Shown: positions 1 through 8,231 of the stretch, one piece after another | Layout: each line of letters opens with the position of its first letter | Numbering within the stretch: the first letter of the stretch is position 1 | From: Lapidilactobacillus concavus DSM 17758 | GTDB taxonomy: Bacteria; Bacillota; Bacilli; Lactobacillales; Lactobacillaceae | NCBI RefSeq assembly: GCF_001435835.1 | Contig: NZ_AZFX01000040.1 | Span: forward strand, 1-40,211 | DNA length: 40,211 nucleotides | Reading direction: 5' to 3' | The notes under the pieces: generated by a model | Seen by the model: only the letters and a program-made list of their open reading frames with translations | What the model was told of the DNA's origin: nothing | Database searches by the model: none | Translations under genes and position numbers: made by a program

Positions 1-55
1 GTAGAGCGCTTGACTGTTAATCAAGATGTCGTCAGTTCGAGTCTGACAACCGGAG
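1..55 (+). tRNA. tRNA-Asn (GUU), 5' truncated by window edge
   Basis: The visible part starts in the D-arm. The anticodon loop reads CTGTTAA, with anticodon GTT for asparagine. The T-arm is GTCAG / TTCGAGT / CTGAC at 31-47, and the 3' acceptor strand AACCGGA with discriminator G ends at 55. CCA is not encoded. Only 4 bases separate it from the next tRNA, so the two are probably processed from one precursor. Confidence 0.95.
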
Positions 56-59
56 TAAT

Positions 60-151
60 GGAGAGTTGTCCGAGCTGGCCGAAGGAGCATGATTGGAAAT
101 CATGTATACGGGCATAAACCTGTATCAAGGGTTCAAATCCCTTACTCTCCG
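60..151 (+). tRNA. tRNA-Ser (GGA)
   Basis: A 92-nt class II tRNA with a long variable arm. Acceptor GGAGAGT (60-66) pairs with ACTCTCC (144-150), and the discriminator is G151. The anticodon GGA lies at 95-97 in the loop TTGGAAA. The variable arm (about 107-126) pairs TACGGG with CCTGTA around its loop. The T-loop is GTTCAAATC. CCA is not encoded. It is the last tRNA of the cluster and is followed by a terminator. Confidence 0.97.
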
Positions 152-182
152 TAATGGTTGAACGGATTAGCGTTCTATCAAT

Positions 183-217
183 AAAAGATCTTACTATTCA
201 TTTAGTAAGATCTTTTT
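183..217 (+). terminator. Rho-independent terminator of the tRNA cluster
   Basis: A perfect 14-bp stem, AAAAGATCTTACTA (183-196) with its complement (203-216), has loop TTCATT and ends in a T-run. It lies 31 bases after tRNA-Ser. The A-rich 5' side means it could also work on the other strand. Confidence 0.9.
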
Positions 218-252
218 GTTTACCCAATAAAGTGCACCTGTACCTGTAGATC

Positions 253-387
253 TCTGATATTGAAACTAAAGTTCTTGGTTCTTCGCCAACTGAGTTGATG
301 GATATTTTTTGAAAACAAAAACTGGTACCGGCGGTTGGCCGATACCAGAGAGCGTTGCGTTAACTCTGCTTAAATTTCAATATCAGA
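253..387 (-). repeat. 13-bp inverted repeat enclosing the def terminator
   Basis: TCTGATATTGAAA at 253-265 is the exact reverse complement of 375-387. Pairing continues inward (AAG/CTT plus a wobble if read on the minus strand). Between the arms lie the def terminator hairpin (322-348) and weaker hairpins near 349-370 and 271-293. The minus strand could fold as a three-hairpin cloverleaf of about 135 nt. It could be a read-through RNA structure or the remnant of a small inverted-repeat insertion. No function is assigned. Confidence 0.6.
311..348 (-). terminator. Rho-independent terminator of def
   Basis: On the minus strand, CTGGTATCGGC (348-338) pairs with GCCGGTACCAG (332-322) over 11 bp with one G-U pair and a 5-nt loop. 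A T-rich tract TTTTTGTTTT follows. It lies 50 bases past the def stop. Confidence 0.88.
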
Positions 388-397
388 AATCAACTGA

Positions 398-961
398 TTA
401 GTCTACCATCACCGTGTTTGCGTCCTTTAACGTGAAAGGATGTTCTTTGTCAATTAAGTCATAGTAGAGGTGGCCGTTGAGATGGTCAATTTCATGCTGA
501 CAAACAATTGCGGGATAGTCACGTAATCTAATCTTGTGCTGTTCACCTTTTACGTCGGTGTAACGGAGTGTAATCCGATCGTGACGAACGACGTAACCAG
601 GAATGTCTTTATCGACGGATAAGCAGCCTTCCCCCTCGGACAACGCAACTGGTTGTACGGAGTGGCTGATAATCACTGGGTTGATGATAACTTCTTTAAA
701 AAGCGGCTTCCCATTTTCCTCATTACTTGGAACAAGTACAGCGGCCATCATTTCAGAAACACCAACTTGTGGGGCAGCGAGTCCAACACCTGGTCTCAGT
801 CCGTATTTTTCAGAAAGTTCTGGTACCTGGCTGTTTTCAAGATATTCCATCATGTCTTTAGCAAGTTGTTGGTCCTCATCACTTAACGGGAATTGGACGT
901 TTGCCGCAACTTGCCGTAAAACTGGATCGCCATCGCGAACGATATCATTCATTAAAATCAA
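398..961 (-). CDS. def: Peptide deformylase
   Basis: Removes the N-formyl group from nascent proteins in the cytoplasm; metal-dependent. From the chosen start all three family motifs are present: [10 protein letters not shown] (58-67), EGCLS (111-115, metal-binding Cys) and HEIDH (156-160, two metal-binding His and the catalytic Glu). At 187 aa it matches the longer type found in Firmicutes. A reading frame extends upstream to ATG 1021, but GGAGGA at 975-970 lies 8 bases before TTG 961, giving (M)[15 protein letters not shown], the usual family N-terminus. ATG 952 is the alternative. It is transcribed alone, convergent with the tRNA cluster and divergent from the UPF0223 gene. Confidence 0.97.
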   Translation of the reverse strand: MILMNDIVRDGDPVLRQVAANVQFPLSDEDQQLAKDMMEYLENSQVPELSEKYGLRPGVGLAAPQVGVSEMMAAVLVPSNEENGKPLFKEVIINPVIISHSVQPVALSEGEGCLSVDKDIPGYVVRHDRITLRYTDVKGEQHKIRLRDYPAIVCQHEIDHLNGHLYYDLIDKEHPFTLKDANTVMVD

Positions 962-1163
962 AGAAAAATCCTCCAAATCTTTCAAACTCATTAGGATAAG
1001 TCTAGCAAAAAATCGGCGCATTTAAAAGGGGTGTTCAAAAATCTCTCTCGTCTAAATCATAAGTCATGGCGTATTCGCAGGAAAATTTAGTGATGATTCA
1101 AAATGCTGCAATATGCTTTTCACGTGCTTTCGCTGATTGGACTATAAATCAAGGGTGCTTTTG

Positions 1164-1172
1164 TGGTAAAAT
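1164..1172 (+). promoter_or_regulatory. Probable extended -10 promoter for the UPF0223 gene
   Basis: TGG-TAAAAT (1164-1172) matches an extended -10 and lies 30 bases before the start codon. No good -35 sits at 17 bases; TTGGAC at 1137-1142 is too far away. Confidence 0.5.
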
Positions 1173-1202
1173 AACATAACAAAACATTGAGATGGAGTTG
1201 CG

Positions 1203-1493
1203 ATGAAACAAAATTATTCATATCCGCTGGATCCGGATTGGTCTAATGAAGAGTTATTAACTGTCATGAAAATTTTCAATGACGTTGAGAGTGCTTATGA
1301 AGGTCACCTCAATGTTGAAAAATATCTAGCAGATTGGCACGCTTACCAACAAGTTGTGCCCGCTAAGATGACACAGAAGCAAATTGACAGGGAATTTGAG
1401 GAAACGACGTCGTATTCAATCTATCGAGTGACTCAGGCAGCACTTCACAGTAGTGCAAAAACAATCCATTTAACGTCTGAAGATCGGCATTAA
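1203..1493 (+). CDS. UPF0223 family protein (DUF1447-type small protein)
   Basis: A 96-aa acidic, soluble protein of the UPF0223 family, conserved in Firmicutes and without known function. The N-terminus YSYPLDPDWSNEELLTVM and the following helical segment with the YL-DWHAYQQVVPAKMTQKQID stretch are typical of the family. No membrane segment is present. The start ATG follows GATGGAG (about 1191-1197). The stop codon lies inside the first copy of a 30-bp tandem duplication, so the duplication does not change the protein. The inositol-phosphatase-family gene follows on the same strand 138 bases later, a common neighbour in lactobacilli. Confidence 0.85.
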   Translation: MKQNYSYPLDPDWSNEELLTVMKIFNDVESAYEGHLNVEKYLADWHAYQQVVPAKMTQKQIDREFEETTSYSIYRVTQAALHSSAKTIHLTSEDRH

Positions 1494-1538
1494 GGACGAC
1501 TCTTTAGAGAAGATCGGCATTAAGGACGACTCTTTAGA
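1479..1538 (+). repeat. Perfect 30-bp tandem duplication
   Basis: Bases 1479-1508 and 1509-1538 are identical with no spacer. The first copy contains the last five codons and TAA stop of the UPF0223 gene. Zero divergence suggests a recent slippage or duplication event. Confidence 0.95.
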
Positions 1539-1631
1539 TGGGTTGCCACTGTGTTAAGCTACATAGTTAAGTGAATTCACGTATCGAGTGACAACGAGCG
1601 TTTAACGAAAATGAGAGATTAGAGGATACAA

Positions 1632-2405
1632 ATGGGGATTGAAGCTTTTAAAATCCAACATGATTTAGTCGCATGGCTAACGGTTGCTGGTGATAAAATC
1701 AGGCAACGAATGACAGAACAAATTCAGATTTCAACGAAGAGCGGTCGCAACGATCTGGTCACGAACCGAGATAAGGAGATCGAGCAATTCTACGTTCGTC
1801 AGATCAGGCAAAATTATCCGCAAGCAAAAATTTTCGGCGAAGAAGGCTTTGGCGATATCGTCAACGATCTTTCCGGATTAATATTTTTCGTGGATCCCAT
1901 CGATGGAACGATGAATTTTGTCAAACAGAAGCAGAACTTTGCGACAATGATCGGGGTTTATCTAGATGGTGAGCCTATTGTTGGTGCTATTCTGGATGTT
2001 ATGGGTGAACAATTGATTGTTGGAGGTCCTGAGACTGGTGTAACGCTTAACGGCCGACCGCTCGCACCACTGGCTGATCGTCCGCTTGCTGATGGCTTAA
2101 TTGGCGTGAATGGTGGTATGTTTGCAAGTAACGAAAATCAACTTCAGCAATTGGGCCGCGCCAGTTCTGGTGTCAGAATTACTGGTAGTGCTGGAATTGA
2201 GTTTATTCAACTCTTAACTGGTCAACAAATCGGTTACGTTTCAAAATTGTCGCCTTGGGATTATGCAGCGGGGCAAGCAATAGGGGTTGCGCTTGGGATT
2301 GAGACTCATTTATCTTCAGGTGAGCAACCAACGTTAATGTCACGGGAGACAATTGTAACTGGATTGCCTGATTTTTGGCGTTATTTTAAACAACTGCAAA
2401 GTTGA
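1632..2405 (+). CDS. Inositol monophosphatase family protein
   Basis: A Mg2+/Li+-type sugar-phosphate phosphatase of the IMPase/SuhB fold, cytoplasmic, 257 aa as usual. Metal-binding motifs are visible: GEE (69-71), DPIDGTMNFV (88-97, the family signature with two Asp) and the C-terminal SPWDYAAG (207-214), whose Asp binds the third metal. The substrate cannot be told from the sequence; myo-inositol-1-phosphate, fructose-1,6-bisphosphate, NADP or PAP are possible in this superfamily. The start ATG follows AGAGG. It sits between the UPF0223 gene and typA, as in many lactobacilli. Confidence 0.9.
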   Translation: MGIEAFKIQHDLVAWLTVAGDKIRQRMTEQIQISTKSGRNDLVTNRDKEIEQFYVRQIRQNYPQAKIFGEEGFGDIVNDLSGLIFFVDPIDGTMNFVKQKQNFATMIGVYLDGEPIVGAILDVMGEQLIVGGPETGVTLNGRPLAPLADRPLADGLIGVNGGMFASNENQLQQLGRASSGVRITGSAGIEFIQLLTGQQIGYVSKLSPWDYAAGQAIGVALGIETHLSSGEQPTLMSRETIVTGLPDFWRYFKQLQS

Positions 2406-2451
2406 AAACGATTTATCGAATAATTTTCTGTAAGCCGAGTAAAATTTATGT

Positions 2452-2457
2452 TATTAT
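2452..2457 (+). promoter_or_regulatory. Possible extended -10 element before typA
   Basis: TGT-TATTAT (2449-2457) resembles an extended -10, 60 bases before the TTG start of typA. TTGACT at 2463-2468 is another possible -35 but has only 15-base spacing to TAATTT. Neither choice is decisive. Confidence 0.3.
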
Positions 2458-2516
2458 CTTACTTGACTGTTTGATTTTTACCGTAATTTTACGCATTTTT
2501 GGAAGGAAGAAACTCA

Positions 2517-4361
2517 TTGAAAACACGTGAAGATATACGTAACATTGCCATCATCGCCCATGTCGATCATGGTAAAACAACGCTTGTTAATGAATTATTG
2601 AAACAATCAGATACACTTGACGAACATATTAATTTGGAAGACCGAGCAATGGACTCGAATCCAATTGAGCGTGAACGTGGTATCACTATTTTATCAAAGG
2701 TAACTGCTGTCGACTATCATGATCACAAAATCAACATCTTGGATACTCCAGGGCATGCTGACTTTGGTGGTGAAGTTGAACGTATCATGCGAATGGTAGA
2801 TGGGGTGCTCCTAGTTGTCGATGCTTTTGAAGGCACGATGCCACAGACACGCTTCGTTTTGAAAAAAGCCTTGGAACAACATTTAACACCTATCGTTGTC
2901 ATCAATAAGATCGATCGCCCCGGCGCTCGTCCTGAAGAAGTTGTTGATGAAGTCCTCGAATTATTCATCGAGCTTGGTGCCGACGAAGATCAATTGGAAT
3001 TCCCAGTCGTTTATACCAGTGCGATTAACGGAACTTCGAGTCTTGAGGCAGAAGTTGCAACGCAGGCACATACCATGGATCCTGTCTTTGATACGATCTT
3101 GAACACAATTCCTGCACCTATTGACAATAGTGAAGATCCTTTACAATTCCAAGTTGCGATGCTTGATTACAATGACTATGTTGGCCGTATTGGTGTTGGT
3201 CGTATTTTCCGTGGTCAAATTAAGATTGGCGATAGTGTTTCTGTTCTGAAGCTTGATGGCACCGCTAAGAATTTCCGGGTCACGAAGTTATTTGGGTTCT
3301 TTGGCTTGAAACGAATTGAAGTCAACGAAGCTAAAGCGGGCGATTTGATTGCTGTTTCAGGGATGGAAGATATTTTCGTCGGTGAAACGGTGACACCTAT
3401 CGATCATCAAGATCGTTTACCTGTTTTACGTATTGATGCCCCAACGTTGCAGATGACGTTTGCGGTTAATGATTCACCATTTGCTGGTCGCGAAGGTAAA
3501 TTTGTGACTGCACGTAAATTGGAAGACCGTCTAAAGTCTCAATTGCACACGGACGTTTCGTTGCGTGTCGATGATACAGATCTTCCTGGCGCCTGGGTTG
3601 TTTCCGGCCGTGGCGAATTACATTTGTCAATTTTAGTCGAGGAAATGCGTCGTGAAGGTTTTGAATTGCAACTCTCACGTCCAGAAGTTATTTATCGAGA
3701 AATTGATGGTAAGTTAAGCGAGCCATTTGAAACAGTTCAAGTTGATACACCTGATCAATATGTGGGTGCAGTCATTGATTCGATGGCACAACGCAAGGGT
3801 GACATGCAAAACATGGAAGCCGTTGGTAATGGTCAAACAAGAATGATTTTCTTGGCACCTTCGCGTGGTTTGATTGGCTACTCAACTGAGTTCATGTCGA
3901 TGACGGGTGGTTATGGTATTCTTAACCATACGTACGAGAAGTACATGCCAGTAATCAAAAATTGGACGCCAGGACGTCGTAGTGGTGCCCTTGTCTCAAT
4001 CAATCAAGGCCTAGCGACTACTTATAGCCTCCAGTCTGTAGAAGACCGTGGTGAGCTGTTTATCGATGCTGGTGTCGAAGTCTATGAAGGCATGGTTGTT
4101 GGTCAGAGCAGCCGTGAACAGGATATTGCGGTTAACGTCACGAAGGGTAAGAACTTGACGAATACGCGTGCCGCTGGTAAAGATCATGCGGCTGCCATTC
4201 GGACACCACGTGACCTGACGCTTGAGGAGTCTATCGAATTCTTAAATGAAGATGAATTCTGTGAAGTCACACCTCAAAGTGTTCGTTTACGTAAAAAGAT
4301 TTTGGATACAAACGAACGTCGTAAGAGCGACAAACGTCGTAAGATGACTTCTGACAAGTAA
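2517..4361 (+). CDS. typA: Ribosome-associated GTPase BipA/TypA
   Basis: A translational GTPase that binds the ribosome and helps 50S assembly and stress or low-temperature growth. G-domain motifs: G1 AHVDHGKTT, a switch-I ERGITI, G3 [12 protein letters not shown] and G4 NKID. EF-G-like domains II, III and V and the BipA-specific C-terminal domain follow. The lysine-rich end (residues 598-614) is typical. The frame opens at TTG 2499, but GGAAGGAAG (2501-2509) places initiation at TTG 2517, giving 614 aa starting (M)[17 protein letters not shown], the normal family length. A strong terminator follows, so it is the last gene of its transcript. Confidence 0.97.
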   Translation: MKTREDIRNIAIIAHVDHGKTTLVNELLKQSDTLDEHINLEDRAMDSNPIERERGITILSKVTAVDYHDHKINILDTPGHADFGGEVERIMRMVDGVLLVVDAFEGTMPQTRFVLKKALEQHLTPIVVINKIDRPGARPEEVVDEVLELFIELGADEDQLEFPVVYTSAINGTSSLEAEVATQAHTMDPVFDTILNTIPAPIDNSEDPLQFQVAMLDYNDYVGRIGVGRIFRGQIKIGDSVSVLKLDGTAKNFRVTKLFGFFGLKRIEVNEAKAGDLIAVSGMEDIFVGETVTPIDHQDRLPVLRIDAPTLQMTFAVNDSPFAGREGKFVTARKLEDRLKSQLHTDVSLRVDDTDLPGAWVVSGRGELHLSILVEEMRREGFELQLSRPEVIYREIDGKLSEPFETVQVDTPDQYVGAVIDSMAQRKGDMQNMEAVGNGQTRMIFLAPSRGLIGYSTEFMSMTGGYGILNHTYEKYMPVIKNWTPGRRSGALVSINQGLATTYSLQSVEDRGELFIDAGVEVYEGMVVGQSSREQDIAVNVTKGKNLTNTRAAGKDHAAAIRTPRDLTLEESIEFLNEDEFCEVTPQSVRLRKKILDTNERRKSDKRRKMTSDK

Positions 4362-4386
4362 TTTCAATTTATTGAACGATTAAAAT

Positions 4387-4413
4387 AAAAGCCGATTTTA
4401 TTCGGCTTTTTTT
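4387..4413 (+). terminator. Rho-independent terminator of typA
   Basis: A 9-bp perfect stem AAAAGCCGA / TCGGCTTTT (4387-4395 with 4402-4410), loop TTTTAT, then a T-run. It starts 26 bases after the stop codon. Confidence 0.93.
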
Positions 4414-4487
4414 GTGTCTCAAAGTTACGAATTTTCCTTCATTTTTAAATAATATATGAGTCGATGTTTTTTTGTGCTTCTAAGTGA

Positions 4488-4496
4488 TGTTATAAT
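4488..4496 (+). promoter_or_regulatory. Extended -10 promoter of the ftsW operon
   Basis: TGT-TATAAT at 4488-4496 is a consensus extended -10. The -35 region (about 4468-4474) is only a T-run. It lies between the typA terminator and the ftsW start and is well placed to drive ftsW-ylbG-rsmD-coaD-ylbL. Confidence 0.7.
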
Positions 4497-4532
4497 AACG
4501 GTAACCATTTTGACTGGGAAGGGTTGTCTTTC

Positions 4533-5735
4533 TTGAAGAAAAAACTTCAACACCTTGATTATTGGATCTTATTACCATATTTAGCACTCGTACTAATTGG
4601 TATTGTGATGGTCTATTCAGCTAGCTCGGCTGAACTTTTGACACTTCGAAGTTCACCATTTACTTATGTTATTCGACAGATTGCGTTTGCAGTGGTCGGT
4701 TTATTTTTGCTATTTTTCTGCTATTTTATGAAAATCCATCTGTGGTATTCACGACGTTTCGTGATTATCCTGTTAGTGTTGACGTTTTTATCACTTCTTG
4801 GATTGCAGGTTCTGCGAATCATTCATCCTGCTGCCGCCCAAAATGGTGCAGTGGGTTGGTATGATTTTGGTTTTTTCAATGTTCAGCCTGTGGAGCCTGC
4901 TAAACTGAGCCTGGTACTCTATTTTGCGTTTATTTTGGGACGTAAAGAAATGTTTTTGCGACGAAATAATTATCTCAAAACGTTATGGCCACCAGTTGTG
5001 ATTGCACTTGGCGTTATGTTCTTAACGCTACTGCAACCTGATATGGGGGGTGCCGCAATTCTTGGGTTCATTGTTGCCGTGATGCTCTTTGCAAGTGGTA
5101 TTCCGTGGATCGTTAGCCTGGGTGTCGGTGGCATCTTACTCGTGGGTCTGGGTACCGCAATTAATTTTTTGGGACAGCTGAGCAGCTCGTCTTTAATTTT
5201 AAAAGTGTTGCACTTGCGGCTCTATCAGTTTGACCGCCTCCGTGCATTTATGCATCCTTTTGCGTTGGAAAAACATGGTGGTGCACAGCTGGTCAATTCT
5301 TACTACGCCATTAATAATGGCGGCTGGTTTGGCAGAGGCTTGGGGAATAGCATCCAAAAACGAGGCTATCTACCAGAGCCATATACTGACTTTATTTTAT
5401 CGATTACTGCTGAAGAACTTGGCGTGATTGGCGCATCGATCATTTTGCTGTTGATCGGTTTACTGATTGTTCGTAGTTTTCTAATCGGCATGCGTTCCCA
5501 TAACACGTATCATATGCTCATTTGTTATGGCATCAGTGCGATGTTATTTGTTCAAACGTTGTTTAATGTGGGCGGCTTGCTAGGCCTTTTGCCGATTACC
5601 GGTGTAACGTTACCCTTTATTAGTTATGGTGGCTCGAGTATGTTGGTGTTGTCCGTTTGTATCGGTCTAGTTCTCAATGTGAGTGCCAGCGAACAACGTT
5701 TACGCGAGTCACAAGTTCCGTCATCATTATCATGA
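4533..5735 (+). CDS. ftsW: SEDS-family peptidoglycan glycosyltransferase FtsW
   Basis: A multi-pass membrane protein (about 10 helices) that polymerises lipid II at the division septum with a partner class b PBP. Family motifs: an N-terminal helix ending GIVMVYSASS, VEPAKLSLVLYFA, LQPDMGGAAI, GRGLGNSIQKRGYLPE, YTDFI with the catalytic-type Asp (about residue 286) and the C-terminal PFISYGGSS. FtsW rather than RodA is chosen from position (after typA) and the PFISYGGSS/NSIQK pattern; the paralogue cannot be excluded. GGGAAGGG (4516-4523) fits TTG 4533 (400 aa); the frame also offers TTG 4524, which directly abuts the Shine-Dalgarno. It heads a tight operon. Confidence 0.92.
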   Translation: MKKKLQHLDYWILLPYLALVLIGIVMVYSASSAELLTLRSSPFTYVIRQIAFAVVGLFLLFFCYFMKIHLWYSRRFVIILLVLTFLSLLGLQVLRIIHPAAAQNGAVGWYDFGFFNVQPVEPAKLSLVLYFAFILGRKEMFLRRNNYLKTLWPPVVIALGVMFLTLLQPDMGGAAILGFIVAVMLFASGIPWIVSLGVGGILLVGLGTAINFLGQLSSSSLILKVLHLRLYQFDRLRAFMHPFALEKHGGAQLVNSYYAINNGGWFGRGLGNSIQKRGYLPEPYTDFILSITAEELGVIGASIILLLIGLLIVRSFLIGMRSHNTYHMLICYGISAMLFVQTLFNVGGLLGLLPITGVTLPFISYGGSSMLVLSVCIGLVLNVSASEQRLRESQVPSSLS

Positions 5736-5762
5736 ATTGAATTTAAGTGAGGAAGTGAACCA

Positions 5763-6041
5763 TTGTTTAAAATGAAAGAGCGTATCTCGCTATCTGTCTG
5801 GTTATATTCTTTGAAACAAGTTCGCCAATTACGGCGTTATGGCATGATTTACCATATTTCTAAGCGCATGAAGTATGTCGTGCTCTATCTGGATGAAGCG
5901 CAGCTTGAGTCGACCGTAAAAGCTTTGAACGAGTTACGCTTTGTCAGAAAAGTAGATGTTTCGCCACGCAAACAGCTTGATTTGAATTTGGGTATGAAAC
6001 TAGATCGCGAAGCACTAGCCGCAAGTAGTGGTGAGAACTAA
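5763..6041 (+). CDS. ylbG: YlbG family protein (UPF0298, DUF2129)
   Basis: A small basic soluble protein of about 92 aa, conserved in Firmicutes next to rsmD and of unknown molecular role. The stretch ISLSVWLYSLKQVRQLRRYG followed by the YVVLYLD and VRKVDVSPR segments is characteristic. The start TTG 5763 lies 10 bases after GAGG (5749-5752); ATG 5772 is an alternative that would drop three residues. It overlaps rsmD by one base (TAATG), consistent with translational coupling. Confidence 0.85.
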   Translation: MFKMKERISLSVWLYSLKQVRQLRRYGMIYHISKRMKYVVLYLDEAQLESTVKALNELRFVRKVDVSPRKQLDLNLGMKLDREALAASSGEN

Positions 6042-6595
6042 TGCGAATTATTGCAGGTGAATATGGTGGTCGTCGATTAAGCGCAGTTCTTGGAAATCAG
6101 ACGCGTCCAACGACCGATAAAGTTAAGGAAGCACTGTTCAGCATGATTGGTCCTTTTTTCGATGGTGGTCAAGTTCTGGACCTTTTTGCGGGTACGGGTG
6201 GTTTAGGAATTGAGGCTGTTTCGAGAGGCTGTGATCGTGCTGTTCTTGTTGATAAACAACGTCAAGCCATTCAAGTGATCACAGATAACATCGCTGTCAC
6301 GAAAGCAACGGAACGTTTTCGTTTGCTGAAGATCCCGGCACAATCTGCTTTGACGCTATTAGCCGCGGAACAACAACAGTTTGATTATGTTTTTCTAGAC
6401 CCGCCTTATCGGTTTAAAATCATTCATCAGCTATTGACCAAGTTAGCAGAGTTGTCGTTGTTGGCTGATGCGGCGCGCGTCATCGTCGAGACTGAGCGAG
6501 AAGACGATATTGAGTTGCCATCTGGTTTTGAATTAATCAAGCAGCATGATTATGGTATCACGAAGATTTCTGTTTATCAGTATAGTAAGGGGTGA
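6041..6595 (+). CDS. rsmD: 16S rRNA (guanine(966)-N(2))-methyltransferase RsmD
   Basis: A SAM-dependent methyltransferase that modifies G966 of 16S rRNA in the 30S subunit. N-terminal MRIIAGEYGGRRL, then RPTTDKVKEALFSM (22-35), the SAM-binding loop VLDLFAGTGGLGIEA (45-59) and the catalytic DPPY (120-123) are all present. 184 aa is the usual length. It is coupled to ylbG at its start and overlaps the coaD Shine-Dalgarno region at its end. The ylbG-rsmD-coaD order is standard in Firmicutes. Confidence 0.96.
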   Translation: MRIIAGEYGGRRLSAVLGNQTRPTTDKVKEALFSMIGPFFDGGQVLDLFAGTGGLGIEAVSRGCDRAVLVDKQRQAIQVITDNIAVTKATERFRLLKIPAQSALTLLAAEQQQFDYVFLDPPYRFKIIHQLLTKLAELSLLADAARVIVETEREDDIELPSGFELIKQHDYGITKISVYQYSKG

Positions 6596-6600
6596 TTGTG

Positions 6601-7089
6601 TTGAAAAGAGTGGCCTTGTTTGCTGGCAGTTTTGATCCCTTCACCAAAGGGCACCTAGAAATTGTAAAAAAAGCATTGCCCCTGTTTGATGAAGTGGTGG
6701 TTGCTTTGATGACTAATGAGAGTAAGCATTATTTGTTGACGCCAGCTGAAAAGATGCAGGTCGTTCAAGATGCAGTTCATGATTTGGCAAATGTCACGGT
6801 CATCGCACATCCAGCAACTCTTACCACGGAACTGGCTCACCAAATCGGCGCACAATTTTTGATCCGGGGTCTACGAAACACCAGCGACTTATCTTATGAG
6901 ACTGGTATTGCCGAGATGAATCAGGTCTTGGCGCCGGATATTGAAACTGTCTTTCTGTTGGCGGATGCCAGAAATGCCTTCGTTTCATCGAGCATGATCA
7001 AAGAAGTCTTGCAATTCGGCGGGGATGTCAGTGAGTTTCTCTCGCCAATCGCTATTCAGCTCTTACGTCAAAAATTAGGAGATGACTAG
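6601..7089 (+). CDS. coaD: Phosphopantetheine adenylyltransferase
   Basis: Transfers AMP from ATP to 4'-phosphopantetheine, the penultimate step of coenzyme A synthesis. It is a nucleotidyltransferase of the HxGH class: GSFDPFTKGH (9-18) carries the (T/H)xGH signature, RGLRNTSDLSYE is the substrate loop, and the C-terminal VSSSMIKEV is the ISSSxxKE-type motif. GTG 6592 and GTG 6598 are in frame, but AAGGGG (6587-6592) best fits TTG 6601, giving MKRVALFAGSFDP and about 162 aa, the family length. Confidence 0.97.
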   Translation: MKRVALFAGSFDPFTKGHLEIVKKALPLFDEVVVALMTNESKHYLLTPAEKMQVVQDAVHDLANVTVIAHPATLTTELAHQIGAQFLIRGLRNTSDLSYETGIAEMNQVLAPDIETVFLLADARNAFVSSSMIKEVLQFGGDVSEFLSPIAIQLLRQKLGDD

Positions 7090-8133
7090 ATGAAACGCTG
7101 GCGAAAATATGCGATCACATTGATTATTTCTGTTCTAGTCATCCTGGTGTTCTTCGGGTTGCCATTACCACGCTACATTGAGGAGCCGGGGTCCGCTGAA
7201 CCTTTGAATCAATTCGTCAAAGTTGACGGTCAGACAGATCAGAATAAAGGAAATTACATGCTTGTGACGGTTGGTATCATGCAAGCAACACCGTTTCGTT
7301 GGTTGAAAGCGAAGTTTGAACCTTTTCAAGATATTTTGACGCAGCAAGAACTCATGGGGAATGAAGATGATGAAACCTATGATCAAATTCAAACCTATTA
7401 CATGCAGAATTCGATCAATAACGCGATTGCTCAAGCGTTTAAAGCTGCTAAGAAGTCATATCAAGTTAAATTTCGCGGCATTTATGTCATGGACGTGCTT
7501 AAACAGTCCAGTGTGTTCAATCAGATCAAAGTCGGCGATACAATCACTGCCATCGATGGACATCAATTTGATAATAATCAGGGATTCATTGATTATTTGA
7601 AGTCTAAAAAACTTGGCACTTCGGTTAAACTGACGTATCAACACGCTAATCAGACGCAACAAACCACTGCGAAGATTATCAAACTACCTCAAACTAAGCA
7701 AAACGGTATTGGCATTACGTTAACTGACCGCACGACGATTGAGACGAAGATTCCGGTTAAAATCGATGCTGGTGAAATTGGTGGCCCGTCCGCAGGCATG
7801 ATGTTCTCGTTACAAATTTACGAGCAATTAACGCAACAGAAGCTACGCCACGGTCGCAATATTGCCGGAACCGGCACAATTGATGTCAATGGTAATGTTG
7901 GTGCCATCGGTGGGATTGATAAAAAAGTTGTCGCCGCTGATCGAGCAGGTGCAACACTGTTCTTCGCACCTGACGATCCAGTCACCAAAGCCATCAAAAA
8001 AATAGACCCCACCTATGTCAATAATTATCATACGGCACTAGCGGCAGCCAAGAAGATTGGGACAAAGATGAAAATTGTTCCAGTCAAGAAGTTTAGCGAT
8101 GTGATCACTTACCTCAAGAATCATCCGAATTAA
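7090..8133 (+). CDS. ylbL: SepM/YlbL-family PDZ and Lon-like (S16) serine protease
   Basis: A membrane-anchored extracytoplasmic protease. Residues 7-24 form one N-terminal transmembrane helix, followed by the conserved LPLPRYIEEPGSAEPL. A PDZ-like domain lies around 128-200 (DVLKQSSVFNQIKVGDTITAI). The C-terminal Lon-type domain has GEIGGPSAGMM with the nucleophile Ser234 and IGGIDKKVVAA with the partner Lys (278/279). The streptococcal relative SepM processes the competence peptide; the Bacillus one affects DNA-damage cell-cycle control. The substrate here is unknown, though the next operon is comEA-comEC. Its ATG directly follows the coaD stop. Confidence 0.93.
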   Translation: MKRWRKYAITLIISVLVILVFFGLPLPRYIEEPGSAEPLNQFVKVDGQTDQNKGNYMLVTVGIMQATPFRWLKAKFEPFQDILTQQELMGNEDDETYDQIQTYYMQNSINNAIAQAFKAAKKSYQVKFRGIYVMDVLKQSSVFNQIKVGDTITAIDGHQFDNNQGFIDYLKSKKLGTSVKLTYQHANQTQQTTAKIIKLPQTKQNGIGITLTDRTTIETKIPVKIDAGEIGGPSAGMMFSLQIYEQLTQQKLRHGRNIAGTGTIDVNGNVGAIGGIDKKVVAADRAGATLFFAPDDPVTKAIKKIDPTYVNNYHTALAAAKKIGTKMKIVPVKKFSDVITYLKNHPN

Positions 8134-8175
8134 GATCGAGATGAAATTGATGGTTATGCCTTGTTGAATGTTCAG

Positions 8176-8205
8176 AAAAAGTCACGGTAAATCCGTGGCT
8201 TTTTT
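8176..8205 (+). terminator. Rho-independent terminator after ylbL
   Basis: AAAAAGTCACGG (8176-8187) pairs with CCGTGGCTTTTT (8193-8204) with one G-U pair, loop TAAAT. It ends the ftsW-to-ylbL operon and separates it from comEA. Confidence 0.92.
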
Positions 8206-8231
8206 GTGTATTTAATAGTGAGGTGATCATA

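Noticed and set aside
603-1025. 140-aa plus-strand ORF opposite def
   Set aside because: Antisense shadow of a clearly recognised gene; low-complexity Ser-rich translation and no ribosome binding site.
1137-1172. TTGGAC / TAAAAT as a complete promoter pair
   Set aside because: The spacer is 24 bases, too long; only the extended -10 is kept.
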